64,000 nt of DNA from Nonomuraea gerenzanensis (GCF_020215645.1 NZ_CP084058.1:6882001-6946000); one strand, 5' to 3'. Numbered from the stretch's first letter, positions 8,091 through 16,551 are shown. Notes: generated from the sequence alone by a model not told the origin. Numbers and translations: made by a program.

Positions 8091-9032
8091 TCAGTGCAGG
8101 ACCAGCGGGGTCTCGGAGGCGATCCGGGTGAGCTTGTGCGGGTTGCGGACGTAGTACAGGCCGGTGATCAGGCCCCCCTCGACGCCGGCCGCGATCACAC
8201 CGTCGATGCCCCCGTTCACCCGCACGACCAGCGCGGGACTGCCGTTGACCACGGTGGCCTCGCCGGTGAGCCCGACCTGCGCCTTGCCGAGCCCGCCGAC
8301 GATGAACCGGGCCACCTTGCCCGCGCCGACGATCGGCCGCGGCGCGGCCTGCTTGACGCCGCCGCCGTCACTGATCAGCACGACCTCGGGGGCGAGCACG
8401 TCCAGCAGCCCCTGCAGGTCGCCGGTCTCGAACGCGCGGCGGAACGAGTCCAGCGCCGCCCTGGCAACCCCCGGTGACACCACCTCGCGAGGCCGTCGGG
8501 CATCGACGTGCCGGCGCGCCCGGTGGGCGATCTGCCGCACCGCCACCGGGCTCTTGCCCACCGCGGCCGCGATCTCCTCGTACCCGACGTCGAACACCTC
8601 GCGCAGCACGAACACGGCCCGCTCGGTCGGCGCCAGCGTCTCCAGCACGAGCATCAGCGCCATGGACACGCTCTCGGCCAGCTCGGCGTCCTCGGCCACG
8701 TCCGGCGCGGTGAGCAGCGGCTCGGGCAGCCACGAGCCGACGTACTCCTCCCGGCGGCGCTTCACCGAGCGCAGCCGGTCCAGTGACCGCCTGGTCGTGA
8801 TCCGGACCAGGTAGGCGCGATGGTCGTGCACCTGCTCCAGATCGACCCTCATCCACCGCAACCAGGTCTCCTGCAGCACGTCCTCGGCGTCGGCGGCCGA
8901 GCCGAGCATCTCGTAGGCGACGGTGAACAGCAGGTTGCGGTGGGCGACGAACGCCTCGGTGGCGGAGTCGGCCGGGCCGCCGCCGGCGAACGGCTCGCCG
9001 GTGGCGGGCGTCGGCTCGCTGCGCTCGTCCAT
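8091..9032 (-). CDS. ECF41 (SigJ-type) sigma factor with fused SnoaL-like domain
   Basis: A 313-residue RNA polymerase sigma factor. Region sigma2 is at about residues 30-95 (FTVAYEMLGSAADAEDVLQE), sigma4 at about 130-185, and a C-terminal SnoaL/NTF2-like extension follows. The extension holds DGGGVK and a C-terminal RNPHKLTRI, corresponding to the DGGGK and NPDKL motifs of group ECF41. In that group the extension itself controls activity and no anti-sigma factor is used; none is found here. The start at ATG 9032 has AGGAG 7 bases upstream. It faces a short-chain dehydrogenase gene, a usual partner, and both directions carry an ECF41-type promoter. Confidence 0.92.
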   Translation of the reverse strand: MDERSEPTPATGEPFAGGGPADSATEAFVAHRNLLFTVAYEMLGSAADAEDVLQETWLRWMRVDLEQVHDHRAYLVRITTRRSLDRLRSVKRRREEYVGSWLPEPLLTAPDVAEDAELAESVSMALMLVLETLAPTERAVFVLREVFDVGYEEIAAAVGKSPVAVRQIAHRARRHVDARRPREVVSPGVARAALDSFRRAFETGDLQGLLDVLAPEVVLISDGGGVKQAAPRPIVGAGKVARFIVGGLGKAQVGLTGEATVVNGSPALVVRVNGGIDGVIAAGVEGGLITGLYYVRNPHKLTRIASETPLVLH

Positions 9033-9073
9033 GGTGCGGCTCCTGTCTGTTCAGCGTGTCCCTTCATGCACGA

Positions 9074-9100
9074 GACGCCGCCCGCCGCCGCGGCGTGACA
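9074..9100 (-). promoter_or_regulatory. ECF41-type promoter of the sigma factor gene
   Basis: On the minus strand, TGTCACG (9100-9094), 16 bases and CGTC (9077-9074) match the known ECF41 target TGTCACA-N16/17-CGTC at 6 of 7 positions in the -35 part and 4 of 4 in the -10 part. It lies about 42 bases upstream of the sigma factor start, which suggests autoregulation. Confidence 0.65.
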
Positions 9101-9134
9101 CCCGCTCGACGTGGCACAGGTCACATCTTCGCGG

Positions 9135-9162
9135 TGTCACAAGTCCCGAGGCTGCCTGCGTC
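9135..9162 (+). promoter_or_regulatory. ECF41-type promoter of the short-chain dehydrogenase gene
   Basis: A perfect TGTCACA (9135-9141) is followed by 17 bases and CGTC (9159-9162), an exact match to the ECF41 recognition sequence. It lies about 42 bases upstream of the dehydrogenase start at 9205, which has a GGAG ribosome site (9193-9196). The neighbouring sigma factor is therefore the likely direct activator. Confidence 0.75.
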
Positions 9163-9204
9163 TCATGGGCGTCACAACACCGTAGAGGGAACGGAGACAG
9201 CGTC

Positions 9205-10047
9205 ATGAGCAAGGTCTGGTTCATCACCGGTTCGTCGCGTGGTCTGGGACGGCAGTTCGTGGAGGCCGCCCTGGGACGTGGTGACAAGGTGGCCGCGACC
9301 GCCAGGAACACCGCGAGCCTGGACGACCTGGTGACCGCCTACGGCGACGCGGTGCTCCCGCTCGCGATGGACGTCACCGACAGGGCCGCCGTCCTCGACG
9401 CCGTCGGGCGGGCCAAGGAGCACTTCGGCCGGCTGGACGTCATCGTGAACAACGCCGGTCACGCCCAGATCGGCGCGGTCGAGGAGCTGACCGAGCAGGA
9501 CCTGCGCGACCAGATGGAGACGAACCTGTTCGGCGCGGTGTGGGTGGTCCAGGCCGTGCTGCCCCACCTGCGGGAGCAGGGCTCCGGGCACATCATCCAG
9601 TTGTCGTCGGCGGCGGGGCTCATCGCCATGCCGCTCGGTGGCGCGTACCACGCGTCCAAGTGGGCGCTGGAGGGCCTGAACGAGGCGCTGGCCGGGGAGG
9701 TCGCGGGCTTCGGGATCAAGGTGACGATCGTGGAGCCCGGCGGGTTCGCCACCCGGGACGGCAAGAACCCGGACCCGCTGGCCAACGGGCACCTGGCCAC
9801 TCCCGACCCGGCCTACGACGCCCTGCGCGCGCGCCTGGGCGCGGTCGCCGGCAAGCAGCCCGCCGGGGACCCTGCCGCTGCCGCCCAGGCGCTGCTCAAG
9901 CTGGCCGACTCCGCCAACCCGCCGCTGCGGGTGCTGTTCGGGCAGGGCTTCTACCCGATGATCCAGCAGGCGTACGCGGACCGGCTCAAGACCTGGGACG
10001 ACTGGCAGGACCTGTCGGCCGAGGCCCACGGCCCCGCCAAGGTCTGA
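9205..10047 (+). CDS. short-chain dehydrogenase/reductase
   Basis: A 280-residue classical SDR. The NAD(P)-binding TGSSRGLGR is at residues 8-16, NNAG at about 87-90, the catalytic serine in LSSAAG (about 135) and YHASK (about 148-152). Start at ATG 9205, with GGAG 8 bases upstream; an upstream open frame is only read-through of the intergenic region. It is preceded by an exact ECF41 promoter and faces the ECF41 sigma gene. SDRs and other redox enzymes are the usual targets of this sigma group. The substrate is unknown; the long C-terminal part resembles reductases annotated as acting on ketones. Confidence 0.9.
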   Translation: MSKVWFITGSSRGLGRQFVEAALGRGDKVAATARNTASLDDLVTAYGDAVLPLAMDVTDRAAVLDAVGRAKEHFGRLDVIVNNAGHAQIGAVEELTEQDLRDQMETNLFGAVWVVQAVLPHLREQGSGHIIQLSSAAGLIAMPLGGAYHASKWALEGLNEALAGEVAGFGIKVTIVEPGGFATRDGKNPDPLANGHLATPDPAYDALRARLGAVAGKQPAGDPAAAAQALLKLADSANPPLRVLFGQGFYPMIQQAYADRLKTWDDWQDLSAEAHGPAKV

Positions 10048-10054
10048 CGGCGGA

Positions 10055-10747
10055 TCAGCCCCGGGCGAGCTGCGCCACTCCCGAGCGCGGCGACGACAGC
10101 ACCGGGACACCACCGCCCGCCTCCCCCACGATCCGGGCCATCGACGCCTGGGCCAGCACCACCACGTCCACCTGCCCCGCCAGCTCGCGGAACCCGCCGA
10201 GGACCAGGGCGTCGTGCCGGGCGGCGTCCCCGGCCCGCAGCGCCTCGAACGCCCCCTCGCACAGCCGCGGGACGACCTCCCGCTCCACCTCGCTGCGCGC
10301 CGCCGCCCGCTGGACCGCCCGCGTGGTGGGGCCGAGGGTGGTGGCGAGCGTGGCCAGCACCCCGATCCGGGCGCCCGCCCGTACGGACTGCTCGGCCATC
10401 GGCTCGTCGATCCGCAGGATCGGCAGCCCGGCGAACGGTCGTGCCCGCTCGGCCGCCTCACCGATGGACGAGCAGGTCACCAGCAGCGTGCCCGCGCCCG
10501 ACTCCTCGGCGTAGGCGGCGTAGGCCACCACCCGGCGCAGCACGTGCGGCGGCGGGCCGCCTGCGGCGATGCTGTCCTGGAGCAGGCTCTCGTCCACGAA
10601 GTGCAGGATCCGGGCGTCGGGGCGCACCTCGGCGGCCAGCTCGGCGAGAGGGGCGGCGAGGGCGGGCACGGTGTGCAGCATCGCGATGGCCACGCGGTCT
10701 CCCACCACCGGGCGGCTCATCGGGTGGTCCACGGGCGGGCGGCTCAT
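10055..10747 (-). CDS. Asp/Glu/hydantoin racemase-family protein
   Basis: A protein of 230 residues (or 221 from the second start at 10720) of the aspartate/glutamate racemase superfamily. The two-cysteine active site of this fold is suggested by VTCSSIGEA (about residue 92), while the second position is VLAQASMA rather than a cysteine motif. One catalytic cysteine therefore seems to be missing, so racemase activity is doubtful. The start codon region is duplicated: ATG 10747 overlaps the aldolase stop (ATGA), and a second in-frame ATG (10720) has the same upstream bases. Last gene of the kinase-aldolase operon. It could act on the aldol cleavage product or its epimer; function unproven. Confidence 0.72.
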   Translation of the reverse strand: MSRPPVDHPMSRPVVGDRVAIAMLHTVPALAAPLAELAAEVRPDARILHFVDESLLQDSIAAGGPPPHVLRRVVAYAAYAEESGAGTLLVTCSSIGEAAERARPFAGLPILRIDEPMAEQSVRAGARIGVLATLATTLGPTTRAVQRAAARSEVEREVVPRLCEGAFEALRAGDAARHDALVLGGFRELAGQVDVVVLAQASMARIVGEAGGGVPVLSSPRSGVAQLARG

Positions 10748-10763
10748 CGGGTGGTCCACGGGC
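10710..10763 (-). repeat. 27-bp tandem duplication over an overlapping stop/start
   Basis: Two identical 27-bp units (10710-10736, 10737-10763) each carry GACCACCCG-ATG-AGC on the minus strand. The upstream unit contains the aldolase stop overlapping an ATG. The downstream unit repeats the ATG in the same frame, adding the nine residues MSRPPVDHP. Confidence 0.92.
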
Positions 10764-11628
10764 GGGCGTGCTCGTCCACGATGGCCGCCAGCCGGCGCAG
10801 GCGCGGCACGGAGCGGGCGCGCAGCTCGGCGGCGAGGTCCGCCGAGCCCACCACGTCGCTCCAGACGGCCCGCCCGGCCAGCATGCCCGACGCCCCGGCC
10901 CGGCACGCGGCCCGCACGGCGGCGGGGAAGTCGTCGCGCTCCACCCCCTGCGAGAGCACCACCCACGGCACGGGGATCACCTCGTCGAGCCGCGCGCACT
11001 CCTCGACCAGCCGCTCCTCCGGCGCCGCCCCGCCCAGCGGGACCTGCGCCTTGTACAGGCTCGGCCGCAGCCCGGCCAGCTCCCTGGCCGCCTCCCGGAT
11101 GGCCGCGGGCCCGTCGAAGCCGGTGGCGCCGGCGGCCGGCTTGGCGACGCCTTCGAGCACGGACAGCAGCCCGGCGCCCGCGCACCGCCGTACGAACTCG
11201 GCGGCGAGCTCCAGCCGCCGCCCCCGCCGCTCGTCGTCGCGCCAGATGAGCAGCAGCTTGGCCGCCACGGCCCCGGCCTCGCGGGCGTCGTCCAGATCGA
11301 CCCGCTCGTCGATGCCGGTGTCCTCCACCGGCCCGTCGGCCTCCTGCTCCAGGCTGTCCACGGCGACGATCAGCCCTCCGGGCACCATCCCCTCGGCGGC
11401 CACCTGCCCGAACCCGTAGTCCTGGTCGATGAGGAACCCGGACGCGTGCGGCCCCAGCTCCCTGGCCACCGTCAGCTTGAACGACGTCAGCCGCTCGTCC
11501 CCCACCCGCTGCCCGAGGGCCGCCGTGAACATCTGCCTGAGGCTCTCCCGCTGGTCCATCGCGACCATCGCGAACGCGCCTGACGGGCGGGCCAGCAGGT
11601 CGAGCGTCGGGGCCGAGGTCATGGTCAT
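10744..11628 (-). CDS. class I aldolase, LacD/YihT-like
   Basis: A 294-residue TIM-barrel aldolase resembling tagatose-1,6-bisphosphate aldolase and sulfofructose-phosphate aldolase. The N-terminal AMVAMDQRESLRQMF and the Schiff-base lysine candidate Lys124 (AAKLLLIWR) are characteristic. Start at ATG 11628 (AGGAG upstream), overlapping the kinase stop as ATGA; a second ATG two codons on is possible. The gene lies between an FGGY kinase and a racemase-like protein, so it probably splits the phosphorylated ketose made by the kinase. The exact sugar cannot be told from sequence. Confidence 0.82.
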   Translation of the reverse strand: MTMTSAPTLDLLARPSGAFAMVAMDQRESLRQMFTAALGQRVGDERLTSFKLTVARELGPHASGFLIDQDYGFGQVAAEGMVPGGLIVAVDSLEQEADGPVEDTGIDERVDLDDAREAGAVAAKLLLIWRDDERRGRRLELAAEFVRRCAGAGLLSVLEGVAKPAAGATGFDGPAAIREAARELAGLRPSLYKAQVPLGGAAPEERLVEECARLDEVIPVPWVVLSQGVERDDFPAAVRAACRAGASGMLAGRAVWSDVVGSADLAAELRARSVPRLRRLAAIVDEHARPWTTR

Positions 11629-13148
11629 GCGTGCTCCTGTGGTGATCGGGCTGTGCGGCGGAAACGGTCGTAGAGGGGCTGGTAGGCGGCTCCGAGGCCG
11701 GGGTCGGGCGGCAGGTGTTCGCGGGGCAGGACGGGCACGTCGTCCAGGGAGCCGCCCGCCTGCCCGGCGATGAGCGCGGCTCCCGCGCAGACGGCGTCGT
11801 CTGCCCGCACCACCTCGACGGGCACCGGCGAGAGCGCTGCCTTGACCCGCGTCCAGAGCGGGATCCTGACCTGACCGCCGAAGACGGCCAGGCGTTCGGG
11901 GGTGGTGCCGGTCAGGGCGGTGAGCTCGTCCAGGATCCAGCGGCTGTGCAGGCACGTCCCCTCGATCGCGGCCGCCAGCAGGTCGCCGGCGCCGTGCCCG
12001 GCCGCGATCCCGGCCCAAGCCATCCGCCGGTCCCGATCGGGCGCGGGCGCCACCCTGCCGCGCAGGTACGGCTCCACCAGGATCCCGGTCGGTAACCGGA
12101 CACCGGCCAGCAGACCGGACAACGCCGCGTACCCACCCGTCCCCTCCGCGCGCCGCGCGGCCCCGCCGCCGGGACCCGGCTGCGTGCCGTCCTGTCCAGA
12201 GCCAACGGAAGCGCCGCTCGCGGGCGCGGGGGCGGGGGCAGGGCCGAGCAGGCCGAGCAGGCCGAGGAGCCAGTCCACCACCGCCCCGCTCGTCGCCAGC
12301 CCGCCCACCAGCACCGTACGCGCCCCGTCCAGCGACGGATCGGCCGTCACCCCCGTCGCCAGCCCCACTCCCGCCTCGGGCCACCGCTCGGCGGGCATCA
12401 TCACGGCCTCAGCCGTCCCCAGCGAGTCGGCCACATCCCCCGGCCTCCGCACCCCCGCCGCCCAGCCCCCGACCGCATGATCATGTCCGGCGATCACCAC
12501 CGGCGTCCCGGCCGGCACGCCGCGCACCCGCGCCACCACCCCGCCGACCGGCTCCACCGCCGCCTGCACGGCGGGCAGCCGCTCACTCCCCAGCCCGGCC
12601 AGCCGGAGCAGCTCCACGTCGTAGTCCCCGCGCTCGACCGAGTACCCCAGCGTGCGCGCCGCCAGCGTCGCGTGCGTCCGCAACACCCCCGTCAGCGCGT
12701 ACGCCACCGCGTCCGGCACGCTCGCCCACCACCGCATCGCCCGCAGCACGTCCCCCGCATGCGCCCGCAACCACAACCACTTGGCCAGCGGCGCCTTGGC
12801 GTCGGCCCACCGCCCGGTCCGCGCGTACAGCGCTTCCGCGTCCAGGCCCAGCCCGGCGATCTCGGCCGCACCGCGCGGATCGTTCCACCACCACAGTGGG
12901 GTGAGCGCGTCACCTGACGCGTCGAGCGGCACCCCGGTCTCGGCCATCCCGGCGATCCCGATCGCCGCCGGCGCCAGCCCGGCCCGCTCGGCGCACTCCT
13001 CCAGCCCCCGCACCACCACGTGCACGAGCGCGGGCAACTCCCGGGGGGTGGCGCGGCGCACGGCGGCCACGCAGCCGCCCCGCTCGTCGAAGAAGCCCAC
13101 CTTGACGTGGGTGGTGCCCACGTCGATCCCGGCGGTCAGTGCTCGCAT
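11625..13148 (-). CDS. FGGY-family carbohydrate kinase
   Basis: A 507-residue sugar kinase. The N-terminal phosphate-1 loop GIDVGTTHVKVGFFD, the IAGMAETG segment, the WWWNDPR block and the C-terminal ATP-binding GGQVRIPLWTRVKA are FGGY hallmarks (xylulokinase/glycerol kinase superfamily). A proline/alanine/glycine-rich insert (roughly residues 292-340, PAPAPAPASGAS) splits the second domain and is unusual. Start at ATG 13148; frame upstream of this is intergenic. First gene of the kinase-aldolase-racemase operon and divergent from the DeoR regulator, so it probably phosphorylates a ketose or polyol imported by a transporter elsewhere. Confidence 0.87.
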   Translation of the reverse strand: MRALTAGIDVGTTHVKVGFFDERGGCVAAVRRATPRELPALVHVVVRGLEECAERAGLAPAAIGIAGMAETGVPLDASGDALTPLWWWNDPRGAAEIAGLGLDAEALYARTGRWADAKAPLAKWLWLRAHAGDVLRAMRWWASVPDAVAYALTGVLRTHATLAARTLGYSVERGDYDVELLRLAGLGSERLPAVQAAVEPVGGVVARVRGVPAGTPVVIAGHDHAVGGWAAGVRRPGDVADSLGTAEAVMMPAERWPEAGVGLATGVTADPSLDGARTVLVGGLATSGAVVDWLLGLLGLLGPAPAPAPASGASVGSGQDGTQPGPGGGAARRAEGTGGYAALSGLLAGVRLPTGILVEPYLRGRVAPAPDRDRRMAWAGIAAGHGAGDLLAAAIEGTCLHSRWILDELTALTGTTPERLAVFGGQVRIPLWTRVKAALSPVPVEVVRADDAVCAGAALIAGQAGGSLDDVPVLPREHLPPDPGLGAAYQPLYDRFRRTARSPQEHA

Positions 13149-13167
13149 GGTGTCACTATAAGTCCAA

Positions 13168-13203
13168 AAGTTGGCGCAAACCTGCCAACTTCTGCGCCAT
13201 AAT
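13168..13203. promoter_or_regulatory. nested palindromic operator between kinase operon and DeoR gene
   Basis: AAGTTGGC-8 bp-GCCAACTT (13168-13175/13184-13191) has perfect 8-bp arms. A second inverted repeat, TGGCGCA/TGCGCCA (13172-13178/13193-13199), is interlocked with it. A -10-like CATAAT (13198-13203) ends 6 bases before the DeoR ATG, implying a leaderless message that the operator would cover. It is the only structured element in this 61-bp divergent gap, so it is the likely DeoR-protein binding site. Confidence 0.65.
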
Positions 13204-13209
13204 CTCCAT

Positions 13210-13971
13210 ATGACCGGCGACGCCACCCTCCGCTACACCTCGGCCCCGCACCGCCGCGAGGCGATCCTGCGCCGCATCGAGGTGGACGGGTACGTCGCCG
13301 CCGCCGATCTGGTCACCGAGCTGGGCGTCTCCTCGAACACCGTCCGCCGCGACCTGCGCAGGCTGGCCGGCGACGGCCTCATCAGGGCCGTCCGCGGCGG
13401 TGCCACGGCGGCGGACGCGTCCGCCCCGCCCTTCGCCGACCGCTCAGGCCAGGCCGCCGACGCCAAGCGCGCGATCGCGGCGGCGGCCGTCCGGCATGTT
13501 CAGCCGGGCACCGCCGTGGCGCTCGACTCGGGCACCACGACGCTGGAGATCGCCAAGCTGCTGCCCGTCGACGCCGGCCTCACGGTGATCACCCACTCGC
13601 TGCCCGCCATCGCCGTGCTCGCCCCCAGGCCGGACATCACGCTCATCGGCATCGGCGGCCAGTACGGCAGGGACACCCGCTCCTTCGGCGGCCCGGAGAC
13701 GCTGGCGGCGCTGGAGCACCTGAGCGTGCGCACGCTGTTCCTGGCGGCCACCGCGCTCGACGGCTCGGGCGTGTACGGGGCGACGCCGTACGAGGCCGAG
13801 ACCAAGCGCCGCCTCATCGCCATCGCCCGCAGCACGGTCGTCGTCGGCGACGCGCGCAAGTTCGCACTGAGCGCCCCCATCCGGGTGTGCGGCTGGGACG
13901 CCGCCGAGCGCCTGGTGACGGACGGCGTGCCGGCCGGTTTCTCAGGCGTCGAGACAGAGCTCGCCCGATAG
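13210..13971 (+). CDS. DeoR-family transcriptional regulator
   Basis: A 253-residue DeoR-type repressor. The N-terminal winged helix (RREAILRRIEVDGYVAAADL, then VSSNTVRRDLRRL) spans about residues 12-65. The C-terminal sugar-phosphate-sensing domain starts with ALDSGTTTLEIAKLL. Start at ATG 13210, chosen because the family begins here and the upstream extension would run through the operator. No ribosome site precedes it, which fits a leaderless transcript. It faces the FGGY kinase operon and probably represses it, with a phosphorylated sugar as inducer. Confidence 0.88.
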   Translation: MTGDATLRYTSAPHRREAILRRIEVDGYVAAADLVTELGVSSNTVRRDLRRLAGDGLIRAVRGGATAADASAPPFADRSGQAADAKRAIAAAAVRHVQPGTAVALDSGTTTLEIAKLLPVDAGLTVITHSLPAIAVLAPRPDITLIGIGGQYGRDTRSFGGPETLAALEHLSVRTLFLAATALDGSGVYGATPYEAETKRRLIAIARSTVVVGDARKFALSAPIRVCGWDAAERLVTDGVPAGFSGVETELAR

Positions 13972-14065
13972 GCGATCCACGCCCGCCCGTTCCCTGCGGC
14001 ATTCGTCTCACTCCGAGCCGTGGCGGCCATTCCTGAATGCCAGGGAGTCGGCAGGTAACAAGTCC

Positions 14066-14119
14066 TTGACAAACCTCACAAACGCCCAATACTCTCCAGC
14101 CAAAATTTAATCGATTCAA
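14066..14119 (+). promoter_or_regulatory. promoter and LacI-like operator of the PL11 lyase gene
   Basis: TTGACA (14066-14071), 18 bases and TACTCT (14090-14095) form a sigma-70-type promoter. Just downstream, TTTAATCGATTCAA (14106-14119) is a near-palindrome with central AATCGATT, the shape of LacI/CcpA-type operators, located to block elongation. No LacI gene is adjacent, so the regulator would act from elsewhere. Confidence 0.55.
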
Positions 14120-14137
14120 TCAGCGGAGCTCGTCACC

Positions 14138-16450
14138 ATGAGACCCCCCAGCAGCATCCGCCGCGCGTTAGCCTCAGGTCTGGCGGCCCTGCTCTGCCTG
14201 CCGCTCACAGCCGTGCCCGCGTCAGCCGACGCCAGGGGCGGCCACCGCGACGGCATCAGGCTCGAACACCTCGACCGCGGCCTGGTCGCCGCCTCCACCA
14301 GCGAAGGCGTCTTCCTGAGCTGGCGCCTCCTCGGCGAGGAGGTGACCGGCGCGGGCGCCACGGGCATGACGGGCGCCGACTTCCGCGTCTACCGCGACGG
14401 CCGCCCCATCGCCACGGTGACCGACAGCACCAACTACCGCGACGCCGCCGGCACGGCCGCCTCCGAGTACCGGGTGGCCCCGATCGTCAAGGGCCGGGAG
14501 GGCCGCCGCAGCGCTGCGGCGAAGCCGTGGATTAAAACGTTTTACGATCTCCCGCTGAAGAAGCCCGCCGACGGGGTGACCCCCATGGGCGAGGCTTACA
14601 CGTACGCCGCGAACGACCTGAGCGTGGGCGACGTGGACGGCGACGGCCAATACGAGTACGTGGTCAAGTGGGACCCGTCGAACTCCAAGGACGTCTCGCA
14701 GCGCGGCTACATCGGGAACACCTACCTGGACACGTACGAGCTGGACGGCACCCTGCGCTGGCGCCTCGACCTGGGCGTGAACATCCGCTCGGGCGCCCAC
14801 TACACGCAGTTCCTGGTCTACGACTTCGACGGCGACGGCCGCTCGGAGACGATGCTCAAGACCGCCCCCGGCACGAAGATCATCCGCTACGGGCCCGACG
14901 GCCAGGTGGTGTCCGAGCGGTACATCACGATGCCGCGCGCCGACGTCAAGGCCGGATACGCCAACACCGACGACTACCGTAAGAGTGCCGTGGACTATTT
15001 CGACCATGTTGTCGACATGTTCGCGAACTGGCACGCGCATCCTGAAGTCGTCGCGGGGCACTGGCCGGCCACGCTGGAAGAGGCGTTCGGCATCCCCAAG
15101 AAGTACGCCTACCCGCTCTCCCATGCCGACGCCGTCGAGCTGGCCACCTACTTCGTCGACGTCTACGCGCCGAGCCGCAGCGGCAACAACCGGCTGCGGG
15201 AGTTCAACGGGTTCGTCCTGACGGGGCCCGAGTACCTGTCGGTCTTCGACGGCGCCACCGGCCGCGAGCTGCAGACCATCCACTACAAGCCGGGGCGCGG
15301 CGACGACGGACTGCTGTGGGGCGACTACGCGATGGCCAGGGTCGAGCCGGGCAACCGGGTGGACCGCTTCCTGTCATCCGTGGCCTACCTCGACGGCAAG
15401 CGCCCCTCGGCCATCTTCGCGCGCGGCTACTACACCCGTACCACGCTGGTCGCCTACGACTGGAACGGCAGGCGGCTCAAGGAGCGCTGGTACGTCGACA
15501 GCGGCCACGCCCCCATGGCCAACCCGTTCAACTCAGGGCCGCACGGCGTGGACGGCAGCAACCCCGAGTACGCCAAGCTCACCACCCAGGGCTTCCACTC
15601 GATGAGCGTGGCCGACGTGGACGGCGACGGCAAGCAGGAGGTCGTGTACGGCGCCGCCACCATCGACGACGACGGTGACGTGCTCTACTCCTCCTTTGCG
15701 CAGGCCCCTCCGGAAAGCGCATTCCCAGGCCAGCACCTCCGCCTCGGCCACGGCGACGCCATGCATGTCGGCGACTTCGACCCGGACCGGCCCGGCCTGG
15801 AGATCTGGACGGTGCACGAGGGCGGCCGCTCGGCCCCGTACGGCTGGGCGCTCCGCGACGCGGCCACCGGCCAGGTCATCCACGGCGGCTACAGCGGCGT
15901 GGACACCGGCCGCGGCATGGTCGGCGACATCGACCCCGCCGTCCGCGGCGTCGAATCCTGGTCGTCCATGCCGCCCGACCAGGCCGTCCAGGCGGGCCTG
16001 TGGTCCGCCCGCGGCGACCACCTGGGCCGCAACGCGCCCGGCACGAACATGAGCATCCGCTGGGCCGCCGACATGACCACCCAGCTCGTCAACGGCACCG
16101 CCACCACCGTCCTGCAGACGCCGACCATCGACGACTACAAGCGTGGCACGCTGCTGACCGCCGAGGGCACCCTGACCAACAACTGGACCAAGGGGAACCC
16201 GGGGCTGGTGGCCGATGTGTTCGGTGACTGGCGGGAGGAGCTGCTCGTTCGTACCGCTGACAGCGGCGCGATCCGGATGTACGTCAGCACGGAGCTGACC
16301 GATCGCAAGCTGTACACGCTGATGCACGATCCGCAGTACCGGGTCGAGGTGGCCCGGCAGCAGACCGCTTACAACCAGCCTGCTTATCCGAGCTTCTACC
16401 TCGGCTCGGACATCGACTGGTCGAAGGTTCCCGTACCGAACCTGAAGTGA
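14138..16450 (+). CDS. secreted rhamnogalacturonan lyase, PL11 family
   Basis: A 770-residue polysaccharide lyase. A signal peptide covers about residues 1-31 (cleavage after VPASA), then an N-terminal fibronectin-like beta domain and an eight-bladed propeller rich in DVDGDG/DFDGDG calcium loops. These features and blocks such as WKTFYDLPLKKP-like IKTFYDLPLKKP, SVGDVDGDGQYEYVVKWDP and LVADVFGDWREELLVRT match family PL11, which cleaves the rhamnogalacturonan-I backbone of pectin by beta-elimination. There is no obvious carbohydrate-binding module. Start at ATG 14138, with GGAG 10 bases upstream. Monocistronic, ended by a strong terminator. Confidence 0.93.
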   Translation: MRPPSSIRRALASGLAALLCLPLTAVPASADARGGHRDGIRLEHLDRGLVAASTSEGVFLSWRLLGEEVTGAGATGMTGADFRVYRDGRPIATVTDSTNYRDAAGTAASEYRVAPIVKGREGRRSAAAKPWIKTFYDLPLKKPADGVTPMGEAYTYAANDLSVGDVDGDGQYEYVVKWDPSNSKDVSQRGYIGNTYLDTYELDGTLRWRLDLGVNIRSGAHYTQFLVYDFDGDGRSETMLKTAPGTKIIRYGPDGQVVSERYITMPRADVKAGYANTDDYRKSAVDYFDHVVDMFANWHAHPEVVAGHWPATLEEAFGIPKKYAYPLSHADAVELATYFVDVYAPSRSGNNRLREFNGFVLTGPEYLSVFDGATGRELQTIHYKPGRGDDGLLWGDYAMARVEPGNRVDRFLSSVAYLDGKRPSAIFARGYYTRTTLVAYDWNGRRLKERWYVDSGHAPMANPFNSGPHGVDGSNPEYAKLTTQGFHSMSVADVDGDGKQEVVYGAATIDDDGDVLYSSFAQAPPESAFPGQHLRLGHGDAMHVGDFDPDRPGLEIWTVHEGGRSAPYGWALRDAATGQVIHGGYSGVDTGRGMVGDIDPAVRGVESWSSMPPDQAVQAGLWSARGDHLGRNAPGTNMSIRWAADMTTQLVNGTATTVLQTPTIDDYKRGTLLTAEGTLTNNWTKGNPGLVADVFGDWREELLVRTADSGAIRMYVSTELTDRKLYTLMHDPQYRVEVARQQTAYNQPAYPSFYLGSDIDWSKVPVPNLK

Positions 16451-16457
16451 TCCCCGA

Positions 16458-16485
16458 GAAAGGCCGGCCTCCGGGCCGGCCTTTC
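16458..16485. terminator. intrinsic-type terminator after the PL11 gene
   Basis: Perfect 11-bp hairpin GAAAGGCCGGC / GCCGGCCTTTC with a 6-base loop, ending in CTTTC. It lies 8 bases after the lyase stop and can serve the convergent kinase gene as well. Confidence 0.85.
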
Positions 16486-16551
16486 GCCTGCGACGGGACG
16501 CACGCCCGCACGCGGCCCGGCCCCTCCCCCGTGCCCGGACGCGGCAAGCCC

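Noticed and set aside
10744..12384. One continuous 546-codon frame that would fuse sequence within the kinase gene to the aldolase
   Set aside because: The part upstream of 11628 is out of frame with the FGGY kinase and has no protein-like composition; ATG 11628 with AGGAG and an ATGA overlap is a clear aldolase start.
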